Assembly: GCF_049608145.1 (NCBI RefSeq)
Contig: NZ_JBMYXF010000010.1
Location: 1-64,000, forward strand
DNA length: 64,000 nucleotides
Direction of reading: 5' to 3'
Source: Halocynthiibacter sp049608145
GTDB taxonomy: Bacteria > Pseudomonadota > Alphaproteobacteria > Rhodobacterales > Rhodobacteraceae
In this document: in pieces, positions 44,524 through 53,386 of the stretch
Layout of the letters: each line of letters starts with the position of its first letter
Position numbering within the stretch: position 1 is the first letter of the stretch
Notes under the pieces: model-generated
What the model was told of the DNA's origin: nothing
The model's database searches: none
What the model saw: the letters and a program-made list of their open reading frames with translations, nothing else
Position numbers and translations under genes: made by a program

Positions 44524-44652
44524 TCAGGCGGCGACTGGTGTGCCTTTGTAATCCTGATTGCCAACACGTACCACAATGCGCCCGTCAGTCAGGCTGCGGA
44601 CGAAGGTACCCTGCACAGAAATGCAGCTGCCCATTAAAATTGTTCGTAGCAT
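44524..44652 (-). CDS. 42-residue conserved-looking small protein, unknown function
   Basis: From the ATG at 44652, with GAGGGA about 8 bases upstream, to TGA at 44524. The sequence includes MLRTILMGSCISVQGTF and VRVGNQDYKGTPVAA, rich in Val/Arg/Gly with a beta-strand pattern and no membrane segment. The strong ribosome site and isolated position between a terminator and mutT argue for a real gene. I recall similar short proteins near infB in other Rhodobacterales but could not check. Function unknown; a small beta-barrel binding RNA or protein is speculative. Confidence 0.6.
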   Translation of the reverse strand: MLRTILMGSCISVQGTFVRSLTDGRIVVRVGNQDYKGTPVAA

Positions 44653-44766
44653 TGGAGTGTCCCTCAGATGCTGGTTTCGGTGATCACAACCGTGAAAAAA
44701 AACAACTGATACGGGAAACACGCTAGTTAAGTTTATTAGACCTGTAAACAGCAGATATCGGGTGAT

Positions 44767-45165
44767 CTATACCCAATCCCGCAGAATGGGAATCAGTGGA
44801 ACATCGGCCGCTGGCATTGGATAATTCCGAAGATCCTTTGATTTAACCCACTTAAGGGTCTGGCCTTCGCGAGGTTGAACCTGTCCTGACCATTTCCTGC
44901 AGGCAAACAGCGGCATCAAAAGATGAAAATCTTCATAAGAATGGCTGGCAAAGGTTAACGGCGCCAAGCAAGATTCCCAGGTTTCAATGCCCAGTTCTTC
45001 GTGCAACTCACGAATCAGTGCGGCTTCGGGGGTTTCGCTAGGTTCGATTTTGCCACCTGGAAATTCCCATAGACCAGCCATGGATTTGCCTTCCGGGCGT
45101 TGTGCCAACAGAATGCGACCATCCACATCAATCAGCGCAACCGCAGAAACCAGAAGCGTCTTCAT
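44767..45165 (-). CDS. mutT: MutT, 8-oxo-dGTP diphosphatase
   Basis: 132 residues, the MutT length. Nudix box: GGKIEPSETPEAALIREL followed by HEELGI. The preceding RPEGKSMAGLWEFPGGK is characteristic of MutT and its close relatives. It destroys 8-oxo-dGTP to prevent A:T to C:G transversions. The start overlaps the argJ stop by 4 bp (ATGA), so it is the last gene of a parvulin-argJ-mutT operon. Confidence 0.92.
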   Translation of the reverse strand: MKTLLVSAVALIDVDGRILLAQRPEGKSMAGLWEFPGGKIEPSETPEAALIRELHEELGIETWESCLAPLTFASHSYEDFHLLMPLFACRKWSGQVQPREGQTLKWVKSKDLRNYPMPAADVPLIPILRDWV

Positions 45166-46382
45166 GACCGATAATCCGCGTTGATTTCAATGTAGCGTTT
45201 GGTGAAATCGCAGGTCCAAACCGTGTCAGACGCGCTGCCAAGGCCCAGATCCACAGAAATGACGATGTTTTCGCCTTTCATATAGTTGGCCCCGGCATCT
45301 TCTGAATAACTTTCGGCAACCCAGCCTTTTTCTGCAACCAGAACATCACCAAAACGGATAGACAGCAGATCGCGGTCGGCTTTGGCACCAGATTTACCGA
45401 CGGCCATAACGATACGTCCCCAGTTCGGATCTTCGCCTGCTACGGCGGTTTTCACCAGGGGGGAATTTGCAATCGCCATGCCACAACGGCGGGCATCGGC
45501 GGTGGTGTCTGCGCCTGAAACGCGCACTTCTACGAATTTGGTGGCCCCTTCACCATCTTTCACAACCTGATGTGATAGATCCAGCATGACGGCGTGCAAG
45601 GCCGTGCGGAAGGCGTCGCAATCACTGCTGCCCTCAAGGATCTCAGGGGCGTTAGATTGTCCTGTCGCGGCCAATATCAGGCTGTCAGATGTGGATGTGT
45701 CGCTGTCAACGGTGATGGCGTTGAATGTGCGGTCTGTCAGATCAGACAGCAGCTGTTGAAGCAGCGGTTGGCTGATTTTTGCATCGGTGAAAATATAAAC
45801 CAACATGGTCGCCATATCCGGCGCGATCATGCCGGACCCTTTGGCAATACCTGCAATCTGGATGCCGGATGGCGTTTGTGCTGCACAGCCTTTGGGAAAA
45901 GTGTCTGTGGTCATAATCGCATCAGCCGCGTCTTTGATCGCGCCAGCATCCAGAGAGGTGGCAAGATCACCGATTTTCGCTGTGATACGGTCATCGGGAA
46001 GAACTTCTCCGATCACGCCGGTTGATGCTGTGAAGACGCGGTTTTCAGCGACACCGACCGCATCGGAAACAGCCTGTGTAACGCGTTTGACAGATGCCAC
46101 GCCGTGGGCGCCGGTAAAGGCATTCGCGTTGCCAGAATTGACAAGAATGGCCGCGCCACCGGAACTGTCAGCCCCCAGTTTTTCCTGACAATCAAGCACA
46201 GGGGCTGCGCGTGTTGCGGATCGTGTGAAGACGCCCGCAACCGCTGTGCCTGCGCATAGCTCCGCCAACATCACGTCTTTTCGGCCCTGATATCGAACTC
46301 CGGCCTCAAGGGCTGCGAAACGCACACCTTTGATTTCGGGAAGGGATGGAAAGCCGTTTTTTGGTGCCAGCGGAGAAATCAT
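45162..46382 (-). CDS. argJ: ArgJ, bifunctional glutamate N-acetyltransferase/amino-acid acetyltransferase
   Basis: 406 residues. The autoprocessing and catalytic site is within KGSGMIAPDMATMLVYIFTD, where the precursor is cleaved before the Thr of MATM to give two subunits. VNSGNANAFTG and the C-terminal DLGLGSASDTVWTCDF, followed by YIEINADYR, are standard. It transfers acetyl from N-acetylornithine to glutamate, the cyclic route of arginine synthesis. Located 4 bp after the parvulin gene and coupled to mutT. Confidence 0.96.
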   Translation of the reverse strand: MISPLAPKNGFPSLPEIKGVRFAALEAGVRYQGRKDVMLAELCAGTAVAGVFTRSATRAAPVLDCQEKLGADSSGGAAILVNSGNANAFTGAHGVASVKRVTQAVSDAVGVAENRVFTASTGVIGEVLPDDRITAKIGDLATSLDAGAIKDAADAIMTTDTFPKGCAAQTPSGIQIAGIAKGSGMIAPDMATMLVYIFTDAKISQPLLQQLLSDLTDRTFNAITVDSDTSTSDSLILAATGQSNAPEILEGSSDCDAFRTALHAVMLDLSHQVVKDGEGATKFVEVRVSGADTTADARRCGMAIANSPLVKTAVAGEDPNWGRIVMAVGKSGAKADRDLLSIRFGDVLVAEKGWVAESYSEDAGANYMKGENIVISVDLGLGSASDTVWTCDFTKRYIEINADYRS

Positions 46383-46386
46383 TTGC

Positions 46387-47238
46387 TTAGTGCTCCATGT
46401 CGAAAGTGACAGTGCTGAGAAGATCAGGCGTGATTGCCTCGTCTTCGTTGCGGGTGATCGTTGCGGTGTCTGTCAGCGCAGTGATCGCGCCTTCAATTGC
46501 AGCCGCTTCCAGACCTGCCGCCAGCTCTTCACGTACATCTTCGATGGCCGGGGCATCTTTCAGACGTGTTTCAGACAGTTTGATCACATGCCAGCCGAAC
46601 TGCGTTTCAACAGGGGCAGATACGCCGTCTGCTTCCAGTGCGATGACGGCTTCTTCAAAAGAAGGCACCATCATGCCTTTGCTGAACCAGCCAAGGGATC
46701 CGCCATTCGGGCCGGATGGACCGGTGGATTTTTCACGGGCCAGTTCTGCGAAATCTTCGCCAGCTTCAAGACGGGTGACCAGTTCTGCGGCTTCTTCTTC
46801 GGTTTCGACAAGAATATGCGATGCGTTATATTCGGTTTCCGGTTCTGCACCGGCATATTGCGCGTCATATGCTGCAACAATTGCATCTTCTGTTTGGGCG
46901 GCGTCAACCGCGCGGCTGATGGCCAGACCAGCCAGAATCGCGCGGCGTTCGTTTTCAAGGACAAGAAGGGTTTCGGCGTTCACATCGTCGCCGATGGAGC
47001 CGGAGAGAACAGTCTGTTGTGTCAGCTGATCAAGGATGCCCTGAAACAGAACATCATCAGGCAATTGCTGGTATTGTTCTGGAAGATTACGTTTGGTGGC
47101 AATCATGTGACCCAACGTGATGTCTGTACCGTTTACGGTCGCCACAACGGTGGATGCATCAGGGCCTTCAGCAAAAGCAGGGGTGGAAAGCGCGCAAACA
47201 AGCGCCGTTGCGGTCAAAAACTTAGTGCGAAAAAACAT
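46387..47238 (-). CDS. Periplasmic parvulin-type peptidyl-prolyl isomerase
   Basis: 283 residues from the ATG at 47238 with AAGGA 8 bases upstream. A signal peptide (about 1-24, cleavage AFA-EG) is followed by a helical N-terminal chaperone region and a PpiC/rotamase domain (about 135-230): ASHILVETEEEAAELV, GPNGGSLGWFSKGMMVPSFEEAV and TQFGWHVIKL. It should assist folding of exported proteins. Divergent from secA across 182 bp, a sensible setting for an export-related factor. Confidence 0.92.
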   Translation of the reverse strand: MFFRTKFLTATALVCALSTPAFAEGPDASTVVATVNGTDITLGHMIATKRNLPEQYQQLPDDVLFQGILDQLTQQTVLSGSIGDDVNAETLLVLENERRAILAGLAISRAVDAAQTEDAIVAAYDAQYAGAEPETEYNASHILVETEEEAAELVTRLEAGEDFAELAREKSTGPSGPNGGSLGWFSKGMMVPSFEEAVIALEADGVSAPVETQFGWHVIKLSETRLKDAPAIEDVREELAAGLEAAAIEGAITALTDTATITRNEDEAITPDLLSTVTFDMEH

Positions 47239-47276
47239 CTGTTGTTCCTTTGAGTTCCACGCAGGGCCGCGTGACG

Positions 47277-47305
47277 TTGACACATGCCAGTCGCCCCCTT
47301 ACATC
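47277..47305 (+). promoter_or_regulatory. Candidate promoter of secA
   Basis: A perfect -35, TTGACA (47277-47282), is followed after 17 bp by a weak -10, TACATC (47300-47305). The leader to secA would be about 110 nt. No secM-like reading frame with a recognised arrest motif was seen in it. Confidence 0.4.
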
Positions 47306-47420
47306 ACCTTTGGTCATCAGGGTTATGACATATTCTGACAAACCTTCTATGGCGCGGCGCAGGCCTGTTCAAGGCGGCATGTGGCGCAGTTTTATCACGA
47401 ACGCATCAGGCGGAGAAAAT

Positions 47421-50123
47421 ATGCTCGGACTCGGAACCATTGCCAAAAAAATCTTTGGCACCCCGAATGATCGGAAGATCAAAGCAACCCGTGTGATTGT
47501 GGGCAAGATTAACGCGCTTGAGCCAGATTTCGAAAAGCTATCTGATGAAGAGCTAATTGCAAAAACCCGTGATCTTCAGGAACGCGCAAAAGGTGGCGAA
47601 AGCCTTGAGGCACTGTTGCCCGAAGCCTTTGCCAACTGTCGTGAAGGGGCCCGTCGCGCCCTTGGTTTGCGGGCGTTTGATACGCAGCTGATGGGTGGGA
47701 TCTTTCTGCATCAGGGCAATATTTCAGAAATGAAAACCGGTGAAGGCAAAACCCTTGTGGCAACTTTCCCGGCCTATCTGAACGCGCTGACGGGGCGTGG
47801 CGTGCATGTTGTCACGGTGAACGATTACCTTGCAAAGCGTGACGCCGAATGGATGAGCAACGTGTTCGAAGCCCTGGGCATGACCTGTGGCGTGATCTTT
47901 CCGAACCAACCCGACCATGAGAAGAAAGCCGCCTATAATTGTGATGTGACCTATGCCACGAACAATGAACTGGGGTTCGATTATCTGCGCGACAACATGA
48001 AATCTGAGCTGTCTCAGATGTTCCAGCGCGATCATAACTTCGCAATTGTCGATGAAGTCGATTCCATTCTGATTGACGAAGCACGTACACCGCTGATCAT
48101 TTCCGGCCCGGCCGAGGATCGCAGCGAACTTTATGTCACCATCGACAAGTTGATCCCGCGCCTTAGCGAAGAACATTACACTGTTGATGAAAAAACACGC
48201 AATGTGACCTTCACCGAAGAAGGCAATGATGCGCTGGAAGAAATTCTGCATCAGGAAGGTATCCTTGAACAGGAACAGTCCCTCTATGCGCCGGAAAGCA
48301 CCACGATTGTGCACCATGTGAACCAGGGCCTGCGTGCGCATACATTGTTTACGCGTGATAAAGACTACATCGTGCGCGGTCAGGAAATTGTTCTGATCGA
48401 TGAATTCACCGGTCGTATGATGTCTGGTCGCCGTTTGTCTGACGGTCTGCATCAGGCGATTGAAGCGAAAGAAGGCGTGACCATTCAGCCGGAAAACGTG
48501 ACGCTGGCCTCTGTGACATTCCAGAACTATTTCCGCCTGTATGACACCCTGTCTGGCATGACAGGTACAGCCCTGACCGAAGCCGAGGAATTTGATGAAA
48601 TCTATGGTCTGGGCGTTGTCGAAGTGCCCACAAACCGCCCGATTGCGCGTAAAGATGAACATGATGCTGTGTATCGTACAGCCACGGAAAAATTTAACGC
48701 AATCGTTGAAGAAATCAAAACGGCGAATGCCGCAGGTCAGCCGACGCTTGTTGGGACAACGTCGATTGAGAAATCTGAATACCTGTCACAACTGCTTGAT
48801 AAAGCTGGCGTAAAGCACAATGTTCTGAACGCACGTCAACACGAACAAGAAGCGCAAATTGTGGCTGACGCCGGCAAACTGGGCGCTGTGACGATCGCAA
48901 CCAACATGGCGGGCCGTGGTACCGATATTAAACTGGGCGGCAATGTTGAGTTTAAGATTATGGAAGCGATTGCCGCTGACCCAGATGCAAACCCGGATGA
49001 GCTGCGTGCAAAGATCGAAGAAGGCCATAAAGCCGATGAAGAGGCCGTAAAAGCCGCCGGTGGCCTGTTTGTTCTGGCAACAGAACGCCACGAAAGCCGT
49101 CGTATTGACAACCAGCTGCGTGGTCGTTCCGGCCGTCAGGGGGATCCGGGCCGTTCCGCATTCTTCCTGTCTTTGGAAGACGATCTAATGCGCATTTTCG
49201 GGTCTGAACGTCTTGATAAAATGCTGTCGCGCCTTGGTATGAAAGAAGGCGAAGCTATTGTGCACCCTTGGGTGAACAAGTCACTGGAAAAAGCCCAGGC
49301 CAAAGTTGAAGGCCGCAACTTTGACATTCGTAAACAGCTTTTGAAGTTTGACGATGTGATGAATGACCAGCGTAAGGTGATCTTTGCGCAGCGTCGCGAA
49401 ATCATGGAAGCGCAGGATCTGTCTGAAATCGTTCAGGACATGCGCCATCAAGTGATCGATGATCTGGTGGTTCAGTTCATGCCGCCGAAATCCTATGCGG
49501 ATCAATGGGATACCCAGGGTCTTTATGCGGCGTGTATCGAACACCTTGGCATTGATGTGCCTGTGATCGAATGGGCCGCAGAAGAAGGCGTGGATGATGA
49601 TGAAATTCGCGAACGTCTGGAAAAAGCCGCGGATGAATTCATGGCAGCGAAAGCAGTGCAGTTTGGTCCGGATGCCATGCGCAACATCGAAAAGCAGCTT
49701 TTGCTGCAGACGATTGACGGCAAATGGCGTGAACATCTGCTGACGCTGGAACATCTGCGATCTGTGGTTGGGTTCCGTGGTTATGCGCAGCGTGATCCGC
49801 TGAACGAATATAAAACCGAAAGCTTCCAGCTGTTTGAAACCCTTCTCGATACTCTGCGCGAACAGGTGACACAGCAGTTGGCACAAATTCGACCGCTGAC
49901 AGAGGAAGAGCAAACGCAGATGCGCGCACAATTCGAAGCGCAACGTGCGGCACAGTTTGCTGCAGCTGGAATGGCCGCAGCACCGGCCGCTGCAACAGCG
50001 GCCACCCCTGCGGAAGGATTTGTCGAAGAAGATCAATCCACCTGGGGAGAGCCCGCGCGCAACGACAATTGTCCCTGTGGTTCGGGCAAAAAATTCAAGC
50101 ATTGCCACGGCAAACTGTCCTAA
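47421..50123 (+). CDS. secA: SecA, preprotein translocase ATPase
   Basis: 900 residues from the ATG at 47421 with GGAG 7 bases upstream; upstream in-frame codons are unsupported. Walker A is MKTGEGKTLVATF, Walker B region DEVDSILIDEARTPL, then GRGTDIKLGG and RIDNQLRGRSGRQGDPG motifs of the second helicase-like domain. The C-terminus has an Ala-rich linker and the zinc motif CPCGSGKKFKHCHG for SecB and phospholipid contact. Drives Sec-dependent export through SecYEG. Confidence 0.97.
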   Translation: MLGLGTIAKKIFGTPNDRKIKATRVIVGKINALEPDFEKLSDEELIAKTRDLQERAKGGESLEALLPEAFANCREGARRALGLRAFDTQLMGGIFLHQGNISEMKTGEGKTLVATFPAYLNALTGRGVHVVTVNDYLAKRDAEWMSNVFEALGMTCGVIFPNQPDHEKKAAYNCDVTYATNNELGFDYLRDNMKSELSQMFQRDHNFAIVDEVDSILIDEARTPLIISGPAEDRSELYVTIDKLIPRLSEEHYTVDEKTRNVTFTEEGNDALEEILHQEGILEQEQSLYAPESTTIVHHVNQGLRAHTLFTRDKDYIVRGQEIVLIDEFTGRMMSGRRLSDGLHQAIEAKEGVTIQPENVTLASVTFQNYFRLYDTLSGMTGTALTEAEEFDEIYGLGVVEVPTNRPIARKDEHDAVYRTATEKFNAIVEEIKTANAAGQPTLVGTTSIEKSEYLSQLLDKAGVKHNVLNARQHEQEAQIVADAGKLGAVTIATNMAGRGTDIKLGGNVEFKIMEAIAADPDANPDELRAKIEEGHKADEEAVKAAGGLFVLATERHESRRIDNQLRGRSGRQGDPGRSAFFLSLEDDLMRIFGSERLDKMLSRLGMKEGEAIVHPWVNKSLEKAQAKVEGRNFDIRKQLLKFDDVMNDQRKVIFAQRREIMEAQDLSEIVQDMRHQVIDDLVVQFMPPKSYADQWDTQGLYAACIEHLGIDVPVIEWAAEEGVDDDEIRERLEKAADEFMAAKAVQFGPDAMRNIEKQLLLQTIDGKWREHLLTLEHLRSVVGFRGYAQRDPLNEYKTESFQLFETLLDTLREQVTQQLAQIRPLTEEEQTQMRAQFEAQRAAQFAAAGMAAAPAAATAATPAEGFVEEDQSTWGEPARNDNCPCGSGKKFKHCHGKLS

Positions 50124-50141
50124 TCTCAGCGGCGAACAGAG

Positions 50142-50996
50142 ATGACGCTGTATCTGCGTTTCCCGATGTTGCTAATCTGCCTGACCCTGTGCGCGCTACC
50201 GGGTCGGGCAGATGGGATTCTGGTGCCTGTCGCACCAGAATTTTCGCCCCCTATTCTGTCGGCTGATCCTCTGCCATCTGCAGTTTATTCTGCCGAGGAT
50301 GTTGCAATCGAAGGTGAATTCAGCGCCTGGGGCACATCCTGTGATATGCAGTTGCGGGCAGAACCTGAACCTGGTGGCATGTTCTATGTATCGTTGCAGG
50401 CGCCTTGTGCGCGATCCCGGGTGTTTGATCTTGCCTGGTCTGGCCTGCGCGTAAGTTATCAAACCTCGGTGACCGGGGCGTTCACGGCCCACCTGCCTGC
50501 GCTTGAAACGCATAGCGATGTTCAGGTTTTTATTGATAATACCCCGGTTTTGCACACCTCGGTCGAGGTCTCTGATGTGCCCGAATATCTGCGTGCTGGC
50601 ATCAACTGGCAAAACGATACACCATTTGCGCTGCACGCGTTGGAATTCGGTGCCGATTTTATGGCGGCGGGGCATGTGCATGCAGGCAACCCTGTCTCAC
50701 ACCGGGGGGGGCGATTGTTTATGCTTGGCGATGGGGCTGTGATGAATGGGCAGCGCGCCGCGATTTACAGCATTCATAAAGACCAAGACACATCCGGGGC
50801 GGTGCGTTTGCTGATTGAAACATCAGTTTCTTCAGAAAACTGCGATCAGGCGCGGGGTGCCGATATTTTGCAAAGAACCACACCGGATGCCCCCATATCA
50901 CAGCCATTGCTTGTGCCTGCGCCGGGATGTAACAGCGGCGAAACGTCGGTGTGGCTGCGGCATGTGCTGCATGATTTCAATCTGACCGGGAAATAG
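50142..50996 (+). CDS. Exported protein of unknown function downstream of secA
   Basis: 284 residues with a signal peptide (about 1-23, cleavage near GRA-DG). The mature part is beta-rich with four or more cysteines (GTSCDMQLR, APCARSR, SENCDQARG, APGCNSGE) that could form two disulfides. I recognise no domain. It begins 18 bp after secA and ends 10 bp before a substrate-binding/OmpA fusion gene, so the three are probably one operon. A link to export or envelope function is suggested only by position. Confidence 0.75.
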   Translation: MTLYLRFPMLLICLTLCALPGRADGILVPVAPEFSPPILSADPLPSAVYSAEDVAIEGEFSAWGTSCDMQLRAEPEPGGMFYVSLQAPCARSRVFDLAWSGLRVSYQTSVTGAFTAHLPALETHSDVQVFIDNTPVLHTSVEVSDVPEYLRAGINWQNDTPFALHALEFGADFMAAGHVHAGNPVSHRGGRLFMLGDGAVMNGQRAAIYSIHKDQDTSGAVRLLIETSVSSENCDQARGADILQRTTPDAPISQPLLVPAPGCNSGETSVWLRHVLHDFNLTGK

Positions 50997-51006
50997 GGGA
51001 AAACAG

Positions 51007-52518
51007 ATGCTAAAACTGAAGAACCTGTTGATCGGAATATTGCTGTCATTTGCCGGCGCGACGATTGGCGTTGCACAGGATGTATCGCTGACCGCTGCGG
51101 ATGGCACCTTAACAGTAGAGGGCGTGTTGCTTGGGTTTGATGGTGAATATTATCAGATCCGGTCGGCTTATGGGGATCTGACATTGGACGGCAGTGGGGT
51201 TTCCTGTTCCGGGCCCGGATGCCCTGGGCTGGACGCCTTTGTGGCGCAAGCACGCTTTGCAGGCGCATCATCGATTGGCGAAAAACTATTGCCGCATCTG
51301 TTAGAAGGTTTCGCCCATCAGGAAGGCCTGGATCTACGCCGCGTATCGCGATCAGATCAGGTATTCAGTTATCTTTTGGTGGATAAGGTTGACGATACAA
51401 CGGTTGCGGAATTTGCCTTTGATCTGAACAGCAGTCGCGAAGGTATCGCAGCGCTTCAGGCGAATGAGGCTGATTTTGCGCTGACACGTTTTGGTTTTGA
51501 ACTTACGGGATTTCCCGCGCCGCGTATTCTGGGGCTGGATGCCTTGACGTTTTCAGTGGCTGGGGAAAATCCAATGCGGGAAATTCCATTTGATGCAATT
51601 CCAGCTGTGATGGGTGGCGAAATTGACAACTGGCAGGCTCTTGGTGGGCCGGACTTGCCGTTAATTATGGCCGATGACAGCCTTTCTGCACCGGATGTGC
51701 CGCTTTCTGAATTGCCGGAATTGCAGGAAAAGCAGATCGCATTCCCGGCTATGTCTGATCTGGTGTCCCAGGACAGTCTTGTCATTGGGATGACGCGCCT
51801 GTCTGATCAAGGGGGCGCTGTCCCTTTGCGTCTGTCTGGTTCCTGTGGTGCTGCGTTTATTCCTGACGCGCTAAGTCTGAAAACACGTGATTATCCCCTT
51901 CCCGCACCGCAGTTCCTATACCAGAGCCCCCACCGTAAACCGCGCCTTGTCAGACAGTTTCTGCGGTATCTTGGCTCAGAGACAGCAGAGCGTGATGTTG
52001 AACGTGCCGGATTTGTCAGCCGTCGTCTGGTCGAGGTTCCGCTGCAGGCGCAGGGTGAACGGCTTGCAAATGCTGTTTTGCAGGCAGGCGAAGATACCAG
52101 TCTGACTGATTTGCAGACGATGTTAGAATCTCTGTCTGATGCGCGTCGATTGACGATGACATTTCGTTTTCAGGCCGGATCGGCCCGCCCGGATATTCAA
52201 TCGGTTTCTGATCGGGATGCGCTGGCTGGCCTGATAGATCAGGGGCGCTTTGATGGGAAAGAACTGATCTTCGCCGGGTTTTCGGATGGGGATGGCGGAT
52301 CTGATGCCAACCGCCGTATTGCGTTGCGACGTGCCGTGGCTATGTTGCAGGCCCTGCAGGGGCAGGCGGATGTGGAAGGTGCAGACATCACGTTGACAGC
52401 TTATGGATTTGGCGAGGCTCTGCCACTTGCCTGTGACGACAGTGATATCGGGCGCGAAATCAATCGCCGGGTGGAGCTGTGGGTGCGGGACACACCCAAG
52501 GAAGATCATCAGAGATAA
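51007..52518 (+). CDS. Exported fusion of a PstS-like substrate-binding domain and an OmpA-like peptidoglycan-binding domain
   Basis: 503 residues. Signal peptide about 1-23 (VAQ-DV). An unusual N-terminal part with a CSGPGCPG motif (about 72) precedes a type-II periplasmic binding fold (about 85-330), with EADFALTRFGFELTG and RLSGSCGAAF, similar to phosphate-type substrate-binding proteins. The C-terminal 130 residues form an OmpA-like domain: RFQAGSARPD, ANRRIALRRAV and GREINRRVELWV, with the peptidoglycan-binding Asp and Arg positions. It would bind the cell wall while sensing or holding a ligand. No transport permease is nearby. The 3' end overlaps radC by 10 bp. Confidence 0.8.
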   Translation: MLKLKNLLIGILLSFAGATIGVAQDVSLTAADGTLTVEGVLLGFDGEYYQIRSAYGDLTLDGSGVSCSGPGCPGLDAFVAQARFAGASSIGEKLLPHLLEGFAHQEGLDLRRVSRSDQVFSYLLVDKVDDTTVAEFAFDLNSSREGIAALQANEADFALTRFGFELTGFPAPRILGLDALTFSVAGENPMREIPFDAIPAVMGGEIDNWQALGGPDLPLIMADDSLSAPDVPLSELPELQEKQIAFPAMSDLVSQDSLVIGMTRLSDQGGAVPLRLSGSCGAAFIPDALSLKTRDYPLPAPQFLYQSPHRKPRLVRQFLRYLGSETAERDVERAGFVSRRLVEVPLQAQGERLANAVLQAGEDTSLTDLQTMLESLSDARRLTMTFRFQAGSARPDIQSVSDRDALAGLIDQGRFDGKELIFAGFSDGDGGSDANRRIALRRAVAMLQALQGQADVEGADITLTAYGFGEALPLACDDSDIGREINRRVELWVRDTPKEDHQR

Positions 52519-53270
52519 CCTTCGGACCGAAAGCTGAGTTCGCAACTTTTCCCGATGATCAGATGATCGTGCAGGGTTAGTCCAAGAACGTCAGCAGCAT
52601 CCTGTATCTGATGTGTCATGGTGATGTCGGCGTCTGAAGGGGTCGGATCACCAGATGGATGATTGTGCACCAGAATAAAGGCCGATGCATTCAGTTCTAG
52701 CGCACGTTTTACGATTTCACGGGGATAGACCGGCACGTGGTTCACCGTGCCGTTGGCTTGTTCTTCATCCGCAATCAGGATGTTTTTGCAATCCAGATAC
52801 AGCACGCGGAATTGTTCGGTTTCACGATGCGCCATAGAGGTGTGGCAGTAGTCGATCAGCTGATCCCAGCTGGATACAATCGGTTTCTGCATGACTTTCG
52901 ATCGCGCCATACGTTGGGCTGCGGCTTCGACAATCTTTAATTCTTGTATAACAGAGCTTCCGACGCCGGGCACCTCGGCAAGGCGCCTGATCGGGGCGGA
53001 GATAACACGATTAAAGTCGCCAAAGACTTCCAGCAAGGCAAAAGCCAGTGGTTTTACATCGCGGCGGGGGATGGCACGGAACAAGATCAATTCCAGCATC
53101 TCATAATCAGGGACAGCGTTTGCGCCCCCATCAAAAAACCGCTGGCGCAGCCGTTTACGATGATCTTTCAGGTAAGACGGAACCGCTGCAGGCGGCGTTG
53201 TTGTGACAACGGCTTCGTCGCTTTCGAACAGCGGCAGTGGCATTTCTGAAAAGTGACCAATGTTTCCCAT
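52509..53270 (-). CDS. radC: RadC-family MPN/JAB-domain protein
   Basis: 253 residues from the ATG at 53270; a start at 53318 lacks a ribosome site and is less likely, though the N-terminus is uncertain. A helix-hairpin-helix part (AEVPGVGSSVIQEL) precedes the JAB1/MPN metalloprotease-like domain with the zinc signature HNHPSGDPTPSDAD. RadC proteins are often labelled DNA repair, but a repair role has not held up in tests; they may act on recombination or protein substrates. Convergent with the PBP-OmpA gene. Confidence 0.88.
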   Translation of the reverse strand: MGNIGHFSEMPLPLFESDEAVVTTTPPAAVPSYLKDHRKRLRQRFFDGGANAVPDYEMLELILFRAIPRRDVKPLAFALLEVFGDFNRVISAPIRRLAEVPGVGSSVIQELKIVEAAAQRMARSKVMQKPIVSSWDQLIDYCHTSMAHRETEQFRVLYLDCKNILIADEEQANGTVNHVPVYPREIVKRALELNASAFILVHNHPSGDPTPSDADITMTHQIQDAADVLGLTLHDHLIIGKSCELSFRSEGYL

Positions 53271-53349
53271 ATGTTCTTTATTTGAACGATTCGCTGAAGA
53301 ATTCGTTAAGTAAGCCATTAAGGATAGGAAAGATCACGGGGCATAAAGA

Positions 53350-53378
53350 AATAAGGCGGCCCTGAAAGCCGCCTTATT
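53350..53378 (-). terminator. Terminator downstream of dnaJ
   Basis: AATAAGGCGGC (53350-53360) pairs with GCCGCCTTATT (53368-53378) with a 7-nt loop, 9 bp past the dnaJ stop on the minus strand. Short T-rich sequence follows on either strand. Confidence 0.8.
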
Positions 53379-53386
53379 CTTTGATT

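Noticed and set aside
46330..47253. Long plus-strand frame opposite the parvulin gene and argJ start
   Set aside because: Product is Phe/Cys/Arg-rich, has no motif, and overlaps well-supported genes entirely.
47283..47420. secM-like leader peptide before secA
   Set aside because: No short frame with a signal sequence and known arrest motif; SecM is restricted to gammaproteobacteria as far as I know.
47724..48662. 312-codon minus-strand frame inside secA
   Set aside because: Fully antisense to conserved SecA motor domain; no ribosome site or motifs.
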